Assembly (NCBI GenBank): GCA_017523925.1
Contig: JAFWVQ010000012.1
Span: forward strand, 1 to 40,370
Length of the DNA: 40,370 nt
DNA from: Clostridia bacterium
GTDB taxonomy: Bacteria; Bacillota; Clostridia; Christensenellales; CAG-138
Direction: 5' to 3'
In this document: positions 1-8,506 of the stretch, piece by piece
Numbering within the stretch: position 1 is the first letter of the stretch
How the letters are laid out: every line of letters starts with the position of its first letter
The notes under the pieces: model-generated
Told to the model about the DNA's origin: nothing
What the model saw: only the letters and a program-made list of their open reading frames with translations
The model's database searches: none
Program-made: the position numbers and the translations under genes

Positions 1-1
1 C

Positions 2-640
2 GAGGTAACCGGCGACATCACCTACACCGCAGTATTCGAGCAGACCGTCAACACCTACACCGTAACCTGGGTGAATGAGGACGGCACCGAGCTCGAAGTC
101 GATGAGGAAGTCGAGTACGGCACCATGCCCACCTATGACGGCGAGGAACCCACCAAGGAAGGCGACGCACAGTACAGCTACACCTTCATCGGTTGGGATC
201 CCGAGGTCTCCGAGGTAACCGGCGATATCACCTACACCGCAGTATTCGAAGCAACTGTGAACACCTACACCGTAACCTTCGTCTACGGCTACGATCTCTC
301 CCTCACCGAGACCGTCGAAGTACCCTACGGCTCCGCCGCGACCGCGCCCGAGCTTCCCGAGTACTTCTGGTACGTGTTCACCGGTTGGGATACCGATTTC
401 TCCAACGTGACCGAGGATATCACCGTCACCGCTCAGTACGTTGAGCGCGGCGATGCGGATCAGGATGGCGACGTTGATATGGCGGATGCGCTTCTCATCC
501 TCCGCTACGTCATGGGCATCGAGCCCAACGCCGATCCCTCCGCTATGGATATTAACGGCGACTGCGAGGTCACCATGGTCGATGCGCTGCTCGTACAGCG
601 TCACGTCATGGATCTGCTTTCGCCCAACTTTGGTTGGTAA
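2..640 (+). CDS. C-terminal part of a surface protein with InlB/Listeria-Bacteroides-type repeats and a type I dockerin (5' partial)
   Basis: The open frame runs in from the left edge, so the N-terminus is missing. About 140 visible residues form repeats built on GW(D)..SEVTGDITYTAVFE and NTYTVTF, the pattern of the Listeria-Bacteroides (Flg_new/InlB B) repeat of cell-surface proteins. The last ~60 residues are two calcium-loop segments (DADQDGDVDMADALLILRYV and DINGDCEVTMVDALLVQRHV), the duplicated F-hand arrangement of a type I dockerin. Dockerins bind cohesins, so the protein is probably secreted and attached to a scaffold or another surface protein. The repeat is also conserved in DNA: bases 1-68 nearly match 211-278, a 210-bp period. 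A strong terminator follows. The catalytic or binding part, if any, lies outside the window. Confidence 0.85.
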   Translation, partial: EVTGDITYTAVFEQTVNTYTVTWVNEDGTELEVDEEVEYGTMPTYDGEEPTKEGDAQYSYTFIGWDPEVSEVTGDITYTAVFEATVNTYTVTFVYGYDLSLTETVEVPYGSAATAPELPEYFWYVFTGWDTDFSNVTEDITVTAQYVERGDADQDGDVDMADALLILRYVMGIEPNADPSAMDINGDCEVTMVDALLVQRHVMDLLSPNFGW

Positions 641-658
641 TCACCCAATAGCCCAATG

Positions 659-692
659 CCCGGGGGCGCGAACGCGCCCCCGGGTTCTTTTT
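659..692 (+). terminator. Intrinsic terminator after the dockerin protein
   Basis: A perfect 12-bp GC-rich stem (659-670 with 673-684) with a two-base AA gap at the tip is followed by TTCTTTTT. It begins 18 bp after the stop codon of the dockerin gene. Confidence 0.9.
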
Positions 693-727
693 GTTAGGAT
701 CGTGCGGTTTTGCGAACGGAGCGCATG

Positions 728-756
728 TTGAAATGAAGCTTTGAAAATGTTAAAAT
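728..756 (+). promoter_or_regulatory. Sigma-A-type promoter for the 812-2131 gene
   Basis: TTGAAA (728-733), a 17-bp spacer and TAAAAT (751-756). It lies about 55 bp before the start codon, just after the preceding gene's terminator. Confidence 0.6.
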
Positions 757-811
757 GGATAAACCGTTCCGATTCGGGGCGGAAGCCTCGAGCCTTTGGA
801 GGAGATAGATT

Positions 812-2131
812 TTGTTTAAGGAAAAGTTCCGCGCGCTTTGCGAGGAAGCGGCGGGAAAAATCGAAAATCTCGGAACTGAGTTTTCCGAGGATAAGAAGCT
901 CGCCGTATTCACGATCTATCGGCGAGTTATAAAGCTTGAGCTGGTTTTCAAAAGGCATTCGTTCGGGGAAGTGAAGAACGTTCTGTTCTGCCGATTCTAT
1001 CCCGATAAATCGGCGGAGGCGTATTACTTTTTCCCCGAGATCTTCATTGAGCTCGATATAGCAGAGTTTCGCAGCACCTTCTTTTCGATGATCGAAAACG
1101 AGCAGCGGCTTGAGAACTGCTTCAATGCGCTTTGGAGCATGATCGTCCAATACCTTCCGATCATCGAGCAGGCGGCTTCGGAGGATAGACTTCCGCTTGA
1201 GCGCAAGGTAGACGCCGCCGATCCAAATGAGTATTGGGAGCGAAAATCGGCCTTCCCCGCAAATCCCCATTATTCGCGAGAGCCGTTCGTGATACTTGAC
1301 TATACTCGGGGCGCGGCGAACCGTGCGCTTTTGAACGGGAACACCGCGAAAGCAATAGCGCTTATCGAGAAGGGGCGCGCAAAGGGGAAAACACTTGAGT
1401 ACCAAAACCGCCTGTGCGACTATCTCAAGGCGCATGGAGAGTTTTCGCCGATGAGCGAAAGCTGCAACGCGCTCAAAGCGGATGAAGAAATGGGCAAAAG
1501 CGCGGTTTGGATCTATGCGCTGATTTTTATTGCGGTTTTCGCTGCGCTTGCGGCGGTTTTTGTAGCGGCAAAGCTTGTTTTCGACCTTGTGCATACAAGG
1601 GGAACGCTCGCGGTATTCGCCGCGCCATGGCCTTACTGCATACTGCTCGCACTGCTTCCCGCTCTGCCCGCAATGATCGCGTTCAGAAAGCCGCTTGTGA
1701 AGCTTCTTTTCAAAAAGCACGCAAATAAGCTTGTCGAGCGCGATGAGCTGCGCTGCGGCAAGGGCGAAAACAAGTTTTTCTTCATCGTTTTTATAGGTTT
1801 CGCGGTCTTTTCGGTGTTTATGTTCGTGATGCTGTTTTCCCAAACCGTGCGCGTGTACGCCGATCGCCTCGATGCGCCGAGCGAGGGCAATCCGTTCGCA
1901 AGGGAGGAATACAGCTTCTCTGAAATAAAGGAGGTTTGCCATATCGCCGCGCGCCACAATATTTACGGCGAAAGGGTGGAGCGCAGCTCCTACGTGGTCG
2001 TTATGAACGATGGGCGAAAGCTCGATATGGACGGATATGCGAGCGAAAAGCAAACCGAGGATGAACTTTTGTCGCTGCTCATTGGCGGCGGTATCCCGTT
2101 AAGGGAATGCGATTCGGACAGGGATATATAG
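812..2131 (+). CDS. Unrecognised membrane protein, 439 aa
   Basis: I do not recognise the family. The TTG start at 812 is chosen because GGAGGAG sits at 798-804 with normal spacing. The first ~225 residues look soluble and mixed-charge, with no signal peptide. Three hydrophobic segments follow at about residues 229-252, 266-285 and 325-345. The last ~90 residues are soluble again and contain a short beta-rich stretch (YVVVMNDGRKLDMDGY) like a small PH or bPH-type sheet, a weak resemblance only. It has its own promoter and shares a terminator with ispE on the other strand, so it appears monocistronic. Function unknown. Confidence 0.75.
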   Translation: MFKEKFRALCEEAAGKIENLGTEFSEDKKLAVFTIYRRVIKLELVFKRHSFGEVKNVLFCRFYPDKSAEAYYFFPEIFIELDIAEFRSTFFSMIENEQRLENCFNALWSMIVQYLPIIEQAASEDRLPLERKVDAADPNEYWERKSAFPANPHYSREPFVILDYTRGAANRALLNGNTAKAIALIEKGRAKGKTLEYQNRLCDYLKAHGEFSPMSESCNALKADEEMGKSAVWIYALIFIAVFAALAAVFVAAKLVFDLVHTRGTLAVFAAPWPYCILLALLPALPAMIAFRKPLVKLLFKKHANKLVERDELRCGKGENKFFFIVFIGFAVFSVFMFVMLFSQTVRVYADRLDAPSEGNPFAREEYSFSEIKEVCHIAARHNIYGERVERSSYVVVMNDGRKLDMDGYASEKQTEDELLSLLIGGGIPLRECDSDRDI

Positions 2132-2146
2132 GGAAACGATGTATGC

Positions 2147-2175
2147 AAAAAGGCGGAGCGCTTGCCCCGCCTTTT
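2147..2175. terminator. Bidirectional terminator between the membrane protein gene and ispE
   Basis: AAAAAGGCGG pairs with CCGCCTTTT around a short GC inner loop. A-tract and T-tract flank both sides, so it can end transcription from both convergent genes. Confidence 0.8.
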
Positions 2176-2242
2176 AATTTGCGCCGTATATGGCCGTTCG
2201 GCTGCCGTTTACGGCTGCTTGATCTTTGATCTGCCTTTGCCT

Positions 2243-3106
2243 TTATCCGACAGCGACGATCTCATAAGGCTTATCCGCCGTGGTGCAGACCGAGGTGAAC
2301 GCGCAGTCCGTGAACAGCGCTTCAGCCTCCTTTGCCTTCTGCAAGCTCTCGAAAATGCCGAAAACAGCCGAACCGCTGCCGGTCATTATCGCGCCCAATG
2401 CGCCAGCTTCCATCATGCGCTCGCGGTGCTCCGCGATCTTTGGAACGAGGCTTTCGGCGGCGGGGGAGAGCGCGTTGAAAAGGCTTGCGGCAACGGCAGC
2501 TTTGCCCTCGCGGCAGGCATCCGTCATGCGTTGGGCGATGCTCGCGTCGCCACCCATATCGTTTGGAGAAAGCGAGCGGAACAGGGCGCCGGTGGAAACG
2601 CCCTCGCTGCCCTTAACTATCAGAAGGGGCAGGTGCGCGGGCTCAAGCGTGGTCAGCCTCTCGCCGATGCCGCGAACGAGCGCGCAGCCGCCGTGATAGC
2701 AGAACGGCACGTCCGCTCCGACCTGCTTTGCAAGCTCATACAGCCGCGCTTCGTCAATGCCGCCGTACATCAGCCTAAGCGCGTGCAGCACGCCCGCAGC
2801 GTCCGCACTGCCGCCGCCGAGCCCCGCTTCGGCGGGTATATGCTTGCTGAGCCTGATGCGCGCGCCTCCGCAGCCGGCCTCCGCGATAAACAGCTCCGCC
2901 GCGCGATACGCGGTGTTTTTTTCGGGAAGCGGGATATCACATTCAACGCTTAATACGCCGCTCTGCGCCTTTTCAACGCGGATGCGGTCCGCTAGTCCGA
3001 CCGAGTGCATCACCATGCGCAGCTCGTGATAGCCGTCTGCGCGCCTTGCCAGCACCTCAAGCGATAGATTGATTTTTGCGTATGCGTTCAGCTCGATGAA
3101 TTCCAT
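2243..3106 (-). CDS. ispE: 4-diphosphocytidyl-2-C-methyl-D-erythritol kinase
   Basis: GHMP-family kinase that phosphorylates CDP-methylerythritol in the cytosolic MEP route to isoprenoids. The N-terminus has the substrate-side lysine motif NAYAKINLSL (K11). The ATP-binding glycine loop follows as PAEAGLGGGSADAAG, and VGADVPFC carries the catalytic aspartate. The ATG at 3106 is chosen over the longer open frame (to 3232): homology begins within a few residues of it and GGAG lies 8-9 bases upstream, while the extra 42 residues resemble nothing. At 287 aa it has the usual family length. It sits alone on the minus strand, convergent with the membrane protein and divergent from spoIIR. Confidence 0.93.
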   Translation of the reverse strand: MEFIELNAYAKINLSLEVLARRADGYHELRMVMHSVGLADRIRVEKAQSGVLSVECDIPLPEKNTAYRAAELFIAEAGCGGARIRLSKHIPAEAGLGGGSADAAGVLHALRLMYGGIDEARLYELAKQVGADVPFCYHGGCALVRGIGERLTTLEPAHLPLLIVKGSEGVSTGALFRSLSPNDMGGDASIAQRMTDACREGKAAVAASLFNALSPAAESLVPKIAEHRERMMEAGALGAIMTGSGSAVFGIFESLQKAKEAEALFTDCAFTSVCTTADKPYEIVAVG

Positions 3107-3290
3107 CTTTACTCCGATTTTTACCCGTTTTTCTCCGATTGCGTAAACCAACCCGCGCCGCAATACTCTGCGCGGCGGGCGGGCTATGGGTTTTTCGCTT
3201 AAAGTATGTATCAAAAAGGAATGAATTGTCAATAATAACGCATGGAAAGAGGCAAATATATTGCTTCATATCGGAACGGAGGGCTGAAAA

Positions 3291-4028
3291 ATGCTAATGA
3301 TAGGAAAAGGTATCCGAAGGCGCGCGTTTGCCGGGGTGGTTGCGGCTTCGGCTGCGGCGCTCGCGCTGCTGATCGCGCTTGCATCGGTGCTGCCTGCGGC
3401 GCTGCTGCTTCGCTCGATCGGCAGCGGGCAGGCGCGGCATGAAACCGAGGAGGAGGCGGCCGTTATGAAGAATGAAGCCGCTTCGCTATACGATCCCGAG
3501 CGCGACGGCGAGGTGATAAGGCTGCATATCGTTGCAAACAGCGATTCGAGCGAGGATCAGCGCATAAAGCTGCTCGTTCGAAACGAGGTGCTGTCGCTTG
3601 CACGGCTCGGCGATGACATCCTGCATCCCGCCGATGCGGACGCTGCCGAGCGCCTGCTCAAGAGGGCGGGGGAGCCCCTGCTTGCGGCCGTGCGCGCCGT
3701 GCTCTCCCGCGAGGGCGCGAACTACGATGCGCAGCTCATGATCGGCGATTTCGTTTTTCCCGAGCGGGAATATGAAGGCAAGCTCTATCCTTCGGGAAGC
3801 TACCGCGCGCTGAGGATACTGCTCGGCCGAGCGGAGGGCAAAAACTGGTGGTGTATCCTTTTCCCGCCGCTGTGCATCATAAGAACGGATGAGCCGACGG
3901 CACCGTCCCCGCAAGCGGCTGAGACTTCGCCGGAAGTCGGGCTGAACGGGTCCGCACCCGCGATCCGCTTTGAAAGCCTGCTCGTGCGGCTGTTTAACAA
4001 AATCTTTAACGGTGAGAGAGTAAAATGA
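3291..4028 (+). CDS. spoIIR: Stage II sporulation protein R
   Basis: SpoIIR is the forespore-made signal that activates SpoIIGA, which processes pro-sigma-E in the mother cell. This 245-aa protein has an N-terminal hydrophobic export segment (about residues 14-40). The family core follows: VIRLHIVANSDSSEDQRIKL, a long helical middle, and the signature KNWWCILFPPLCI near residue 188. The ATG at 3291 is preceded by GGAGGG. The last ~35 residues are a low-complexity extension. It overlaps sleB by four bases (ATGA). I could not identify a convincing sigma-F promoter in the 180 bp upstream. Confidence 0.93.
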   Translation: MLMIGKGIRRRAFAGVVAASAAALALLIALASVLPAALLLRSIGSGQARHETEEEAAVMKNEAASLYDPERDGEVIRLHIVANSDSSEDQRIKLLVRNEVLSLARLGDDILHPADADAAERLLKRAGEPLLAAVRAVLSREGANYDAQLMIGDFVFPEREYEGKLYPSGSYRALRILLGRAEGKNWWCILFPPLCIIRTDEPTAPSPQAAETSPEVGLNGSAPAIRFESLLVRLFNKIFNGERVK

Positions 4029-4690
4029 AAACAAGATCCAGACGAACAGCATTCCTTCTCGCGCTCGTTTTCGCGGCAGCGGCGCTTATGATATCGTTTG
4101 CGAGCGCGGAAACACTGCGGCGCGGCAGCCGAGGCGAGCTTGTGAAGCAGGTGCAGACGAAGCTCAAAAGCTGGGGCTATTACAGCGGCGCGATCGACGG
4201 CATCTACGGCAGCGGCACAGAGAACGCGGTGAAGGCGTTTCAGCGGAAGAACGGGCTGACTGCGGACGGCATAGTCGGCAAGAAAACGGCGGCCGCGCTC
4301 GGGATAAATATTGACGGCGGCAGCTCCCAAGCCGCGAGCAATTCGGGAAACCTGTATCTGCTTGCGCGCCTCGTACACGGCGAGGCGCGGGGCGAACCGT
4401 ACAGGGGCAAGGTGGCGGTCGCAGCGGTGGTGCTGAATCGGGTCAAGAGCGCGTCGTTTCCAAACACGGTCGCGGGCGTCATCTACCAGAGCGGCGCTTT
4501 CGATGCGGTCAGCGACGGGCAGATCAACCTGACGCCCGACAGCGAATCCATAAATGCCGCAAGGGACGCGATGAACGGCTGGGACCCCACGAACGGCTGC
4601 CTTTACTATTACAACCCGCGCACGGCAACGAGCAGATGGATGCTCTCACGCCCGGTGCTGCTTAGGATCGGCGATCACGCCTTATGTTGA
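4025..4690 (+). CDS. sleB: Spore cortex-lytic enzyme SleB
   Basis: SleB is a lytic transglycosylase that degrades spore cortex peptidoglycan during germination. The 221-aa product has a signal peptide ending at about SFASA-ET (residue 28). A peptidoglycan-binding domain follows at residues 33-93 (LRRGSRGELVKQVQTKL...GIVGKKTAAALG). The hydrolase_2/SleB-CwlJ domain runs from about 108 to the end and contains the expected catalytic glutamate (E120 in RLVHGEARGE). The start overlaps the spoIIR stop, and ypeB follows 37 bp later, the usual partnership. Coupling to spoIIR in one operon is less usual and suggests shared forespore expression. Confidence 0.94.
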   Translation: MKTRSRRTAFLLALVFAAAALMISFASAETLRRGSRGELVKQVQTKLKSWGYYSGAIDGIYGSGTENAVKAFQRKNGLTADGIVGKKTAAALGINIDGGSSQAASNSGNLYLLARLVHGEARGEPYRGKVAVAAVVLNRVKSASFPNTVAGVIYQSGAFDAVSDGQINLTPDSESINAARDAMNGWDPTNGCLYYYNPRTATSRWMLSRPVLLRIGDHALC

Positions 4691-4727
4691 TGAAATGCCG
4701 CATAAAAACGGCTAAAACGAGGTAAAA

Positions 4728-6308
4728 ATGAATAAGCAAAATGCAAAAAGAAAAACCGGCTATGCGCTCATTCCACGCGGAGTGATGATCGCGTTCTGCT
4801 ACGTCATCCCGGCGCTGCTGATCGCCGCGCTGATAGTCACGGGAATCTGGGGAAACACCAACCGCGTTCGCGCGGAGGCGCTTCGCCGAACGAACGAGGG
4901 CATCTACCTCCAGTCATACACCGAGCTTACGGATTCGGTTTACAGCATGCAGACCGCGCTCTCAAAGCTGACGGTGTGCCAAGCTCCCTCAACGCTGACG
5001 GAAACGCTGGACGATATTCGGCGCGAAAGCGGCACGATCGCGGCGCTGATGGGCAGGATACCGCAGTCCCATGCGGAAAGCTTTGAGCTGAACCGCTTTT
5101 TGATCCGCGTCGGCGACTATGCGCGCTCGCTCGGCGACGCACTCAGGAGCGGCGGGAGCCTCTCCGCGGAGGATAGGGGGCAGCTTATGGAGGTCTGCAC
5201 GGCGTGCGAGGCGGTGTTCGGCGAGCTTGCAAGCAACCTCGGCGAGGGCTGCATCCCGCTCGAAGCACTCGATTCAAACGGCTTTTTCACCGTGATGGGC
5301 GCTGCGGGCAGCACGAACGGCAGCAGCGCTGACTCCGCGTCGGATGCGGCCTTACCGCGCTATCCCTCGATCGTTTACGACGGCCCCTTCTCCGAGAGCA
5401 CCGAAAAACGGCAGCCGCGCGGGCTGACGGGGGAGGAGTCGGACTCGGAGCTTGCGCTGGCGAATGCGCTCCGTCATCTCGGCGACACGGCTGCAGCGCT
5501 CGATTACGGCGGGATATCCCACGGCAGAATACCCTTCCACGGCTTTTCGGGTACGCTCTCGGACGGCAGGCGCGCGGAGATCGCCATGAGCGTTCGCGGC
5601 GCAGCGCTGCTGTATATGCGCATGGACGAAGCGGGAACGCAGAACGGAACGCCGAACGGTGCGGATACCGGCGCGGATGCGGCTTCGGGCGAGGGCGAAA
5701 GCGGCTCCGGCATACCGGGAGAGGAGGAGCTTTCAAGGCTCGGCGAAGCGGGGCGGGCATGGCTCGCGCAGATGGGTTATCCGGAGATGGAGGCTACGGA
5801 GGTGCAGTACTATGAAAACAGCGTGATCATCAGCTATGCGGCCGTGGAGAGATGCACCTTCAAGCTGAAGGACGGCGGCATATATGGGCTTTTCGATGAA
5901 AGCACCGACATGAGCGAGCTGATAGATGCGGCAAGACGGGGCGAAAACGGAACGATCAAAAGCCGCGTTATCCTCTATAACGACCTGGTGAGGATTCGCA
6001 TAGAGCGCGGCAGTGCAAGGGTGATCGGCGCGGACGCACAGAACTATCTCTTCTCCCACGCCGAAAGAACGCTGCCCGAAGCGATAATCAGCCGCGAACA
6101 GGCGGCGCAGCGGCTTTCCCCGAACCTTGAGGTGGAAAAAACCGCGCTTGCGCTGCTGCCGATGGCGGATGGAAGCGAGCGGCTCTGCTATGAGTTCACC
6201 GGCAGCTTTGCAGGGGCGGATTTCGCCGTGTATATCGACGCCGAGACCGGCGGCGAGGTGCGCATACTCAGGCGGATCAGCGATGAAAACGGCACCTGCG
6301 CACTGTGA
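4728..6308 (+). CDS. ypeB: Germination protein YpeB
   Basis: YpeB is needed for correct localisation and stability of SleB in the dormant spore. The 526-aa protein begins with a single membrane anchor (about residues 18-42, MIAFCYVIPALLIAALIVTG). A helical N-terminal domain and a C-terminal part with PepSY-like repeats follow (for example EKTALALLPMADGSERLCYE). GAGGT lies just before the ATG at 4728. A low-complexity stretch rich in G, N, A and S around residues 300-330 separates the two PepSY-rich portions and may be a lineage-specific insertion. It is third in the spoIIR-sleB-ypeB unit. Confidence 0.92.
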   Translation: MNKQNAKRKTGYALIPRGVMIAFCYVIPALLIAALIVTGIWGNTNRVRAEALRRTNEGIYLQSYTELTDSVYSMQTALSKLTVCQAPSTLTETLDDIRRESGTIAALMGRIPQSHAESFELNRFLIRVGDYARSLGDALRSGGSLSAEDRGQLMEVCTACEAVFGELASNLGEGCIPLEALDSNGFFTVMGAAGSTNGSSADSASDAALPRYPSIVYDGPFSESTEKRQPRGLTGEESDSELALANALRHLGDTAAALDYGGISHGRIPFHGFSGTLSDGRRAEIAMSVRGAALLYMRMDEAGTQNGTPNGADTGADAASGEGESGSGIPGEEELSRLGEAGRAWLAQMGYPEMEATEVQYYENSVIISYAAVERCTFKLKDGGIYGLFDESTDMSELIDAARRGENGTIKSRVILYNDLVRIRIERGSARVIGADAQNYLFSHAERTLPEAIISREQAAQRLSPNLEVEKTALALLPMADGSERLCYEFTGSFAGADFAVYIDAETGGEVRILRRISDENGTCAL

Positions 6309-6418
6309 AACGGCGGAACGTAAATATATTATTTTACGACAAGCGAAGACATGAGAATATTGTAATGCAATAAAGGAAAAATGCGGTAAACTGTCACAAA
6401 AAGTTAATCTTTGGGGGC

Positions 6419-6447
6419 TTGAAATAACGGCGCAAAGGTGGTAAGAT
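6419..6447 (+). promoter_or_regulatory. Promoter for the polysaccharide-deacetylase lipoprotein
   Basis: TTGAAA (6419-6424), a 17-bp spacer and TAAGAT (6442-6447) lie about 30 bp before the proposed TTG start. The 110 bp before it hold only a weak AT-rich hairpin (6319-6338) after ypeB. Confidence 0.55.
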
Positions 6448-6477
6448 TGCACTAACCAAATGTTAGAGGTGACCCAC

Positions 6478-7581
6478 TTGCGTCGTTTGATCTGTTCGAT
6501 CTCGCTGGTACTTGCGATAATAATGCTGTTTTCGGCCTGCTCGCTGTATGTTCCGAGCAGCTTTGTTCTCAACCCCGTGGGTCAGCATGAAGATATGAAT
6601 GCAAGGCAGCAGGAGCTGACAGCGGAGCCAACGGCGCAGATGCCTTCGGCAGTTCCGACCGCGCTTATCACGGCTGCGCCGACCGAGCCTGCCACGCCGA
6701 TCCCGACCGTGCTTCCAACCCCGATCTCTACCGAGCTTCCCACGCAGGCTCCGACGGACGAACCCACCGAAAAACCGACCGATGTGCCGACCGAGGCGCC
6801 CACACCGACTCCGGAGCCGACGCCCGAGCCGACGCCCGAGCCGTCGCCCGTTCCCACGCCGACGCACGCTCCCACGCCCACCCCGGCCGTGACCAATACC
6901 CCCGCGCCCGCGACCGCTGAGCCCACCGCACAGCCGAGCGGCGGGAAGTATATCTACCTCACCTTCGACGACGGCCCCTGCCCCAATACCCGCAGGGTCA
7001 TCGAGATACTGAACAGGTATGGCGTTAAGGCGACCTTCTTCACCGTGGGCTACTTCGTGGACCGCAATCCCGATATCGCGCGCGAGATCGTTTCAAGCGG
7101 CAATCTCATCGCCTGCCACAGCTACACCCATGATTTTTCGCAGTGCTACGCTTCGGCTTCGGCCATGCTGGCAGAGGTCGATAGGTGGGAGCAGGCGGTC
7201 ATGAACGCCGTTGGGCATCTGCCCTGGAGGGTCTGCTTCCGCTTCCCCGGAGGCAGCTATACCGCCGCTGCCCGCCCGTACAAGGATCAGATCGTAAACG
7301 GGCTGCATCAGCGCGGCTACGAGTGGTTCGACTGGAACGCGGGAAACAACGATAAATGGCCCGCAGGCAACACCGAGCACCTGCCCTTCACCGAGTATCT
7401 GCTCGAGTCCTACCGCCTTTCGATCAAGTATATGGAGAACAGAGGGGTTAGACACGTTATATTCCTGAGCCACGACACCGTCAATGAAACGGTCGAAACG
7501 CTTCCCTATATGATCGAGGACCTTCTTACAAGGGGCTACGAGTTCAGAGTGCTTTCCCAGCATCCCAAGTGGAACGGCTGA
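6478..7581 (+). CDS. Polysaccharide (peptidoglycan-type) deacetylase, secreted lipoprotein
   Basis: NodB-homology deacetylase acting on cell-wall N-acetylated glycans. I favour the TTG at 6478 over the ATG at 6460: AGAGGTGA lies five bases before it, and the product then starts MRRLICSISL with a lipobox-like LFSAC (C21). Residues ~45-155 are a Pro/Thr/Glu-rich linker of PTPEP and PTEAPT units. The catalytic domain follows with TFDDGP (residues ~162-167), the metal-site HSYTH (H214, H218), RFPGGSY, DWNAGNND and FLSHD, all the expected NodB motifs. Lying just after sleB-ypeB, it may modify spore or vegetative wall glycan, like PdaA-type enzymes; that link is inferred from position. Confidence 0.9.
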   Translation: MRRLICSISLVLAIIMLFSACSLYVPSSFVLNPVGQHEDMNARQQELTAEPTAQMPSAVPTALITAAPTEPATPIPTVLPTPISTELPTQAPTDEPTEKPTDVPTEAPTPTPEPTPEPTPEPSPVPTPTHAPTPTPAVTNTPAPATAEPTAQPSGGKYIYLTFDDGPCPNTRRVIEILNRYGVKATFFTVGYFVDRNPDIAREIVSSGNLIACHSYTHDFSQCYASASAMLAEVDRWEQAVMNAVGHLPWRVCFRFPGGSYTAAARPYKDQIVNGLHQRGYEWFDWNAGNNDKWPAGNTEHLPFTEYLLESYRLSIKYMENRGVRHVIFLSHDTVNETVETLPYMIEDLLTRGYEFRVLSQHPKWNG

Positions 7582-7640
7582 CGGATCGAGAAAACGAAAA
7601 ACAACAGAAAAGCTTATGAAAACGGGACTTCGCTTTGATC

Positions 7641-7999
7641 TGAACCCAAAAAGTTAGACAAAAGAATTAAATCAAGCGGCTTCGAGGGCTTGCTTCCTGT
7701 GAACAGCAGGAGGTAAGCCCTTTAGCTTAGCTTTGATACGGCGGTTATTGTAGTAGTCAAGGTACTCGATCAGTTCTGCTTTGAACTGCTCAATAGAGTC
7801 AAACTCTTTCAGGTAAAGGAGCTCGCTCTTCAATAGACCGAAGAAGTTTTCCATAACAGCATTGTCGAGGCAGTTGCCCTTTCTGCTCATGCTCTGCCTA
7901 ACACTATGCTCTTTAAGCATCTTCTGATACTGCTTGGCATATAAAATCACCCCACTTGTTAGTATTATACCACATGTCTAACAAATGGGGTGCAGTTCA
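7641..7999 (-). mobile_element. Internally deleted IS3-family (IS150-like) element, 359 bp relic
   Basis: The element is oriented on the minus strand. Its left end (TGAACTGCACCCCATTTGTT inward from 7999) is almost identical for about 65 bp to the IS copy starting at 40230. The other end (TGAACCCAAAAAGTTAGACA from 7641) is an imperfect inverted match. Between them only the orfA start codon region and the last ~270 bp of orfB remain, so roughly 1 kb of transposase is gone. The junction falls at about ATGCCAA, where the two copies stop matching. No clear target duplication is visible. It probably cannot move alone but retains both ends, so a full-length relative could mobilise it. Confidence 0.85.
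7672..7950 (-). pseudogene. C-terminal remnant of an IS3-family OrfB (rve integrase) transposase
   Basis: About 85 residues match the end of IS3 OrfB: MSRKGNCLDNAVMENFFGLL holds the last acidic residue of the DDE triad, followed by a YNNRRIKAKLKGLPP tail. The other two DDE aspartates are missing. The first few codons come from the IS left end fused by the deletion, so this is not an original start. Confidence 0.88.
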
Positions 8000-8064
8000 C
8001 TTGAAGCCACGTTTTTCGTTGTTGCTTTTGCGCTCGCTGCTTTGATAAGCGCTCTAAGAAGAAC

Positions 8065-8505
8065 TCACAGCGAGCCGAGGAACTTATAAAGAAGCCTGTA
8101 AAGCTCCCGCGCGTCGCTCTCATCCAGGCTGACGCATTTGACGATCTGCGCGGGAACGCTTACGGCGCGCTCCCTCAGCGCCTCTCCCCGTTCGGTCAGC
8201 GAAACGAGCAGATTCCTCTCGTCGTCACCGCTGCGCCGCCTCGATAAAAGCCCCTTTTCCTCAAGCTTTTTCAGAACGGGCGTCAGCGTGCCCGAATCAA
8301 GGTACAGCGCTTGCCCAAGCTCCTTTGAGCTAAGGCTTTGCTTTTCCCAAAGCACAAGCATAACAAGATACTGCGTGTAGGTCAATTCAAGCTCGTCAAG
8401 AAAAGGCCGATAGCGCCGGATTATCTCCTTGGAGCAGGCGTAGAGGGGGAAGCAGAGCTGATTTTCAAGAAGCAGCTCGGGATAGTCGTTCTTTGCATTC
8501 GCCAT
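8065..8505 (-). CDS. ohrR: MarR-family peroxide-sensing regulator, OhrR type
   Basis: Winged-helix repressor of 146 aa. The N-terminal ENQLCFPLYACSKEI places a cysteine (C18) where OhrR proteins have their peroxide-reactive cysteine, and a second one (C24) lies close by. LTYTQYLVMLVLWE and LYLDSGTLTPVLKKLEEKGL are the MarR dimer and recognition-helix signatures, and RRRSGDDERN is the wing. It is transcribed directly after the glutathione peroxidase gene with a one-base gap. By family precedent it would repress this operon and release it when C18 is oxidised by organic peroxides. The palindrome at 9084-9101 is a plausible operator. Confidence 0.88.
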   Translation of the reverse strand: MANAKNDYPELLLENQLCFPLYACSKEIIRRYRPFLDELELTYTQYLVMLVLWEKQSLSSKELGQALYLDSGTLTPVLKKLEEKGLLSRRRSGDDERNLLVSLTERGEALRERAVSVPAQIVKCVSLDESDARELYRLLYKFLGSL

Positions 8506-8506
8506 T

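Noticed and set aside
641..2053. A 470-codon minus-strand frame opposite the 812-2131 membrane protein
   Set aside because: It would run through the dockerin terminator, lacks a ribosome-binding site and has no recognisable domain. The plus-strand gene has promoter, ribosome-binding site and membrane segments.
2162..2953. A 263-codon plus-strand frame opposite ispE
   Set aside because: Shadow of ispE, whose motifs are all on the minus strand.
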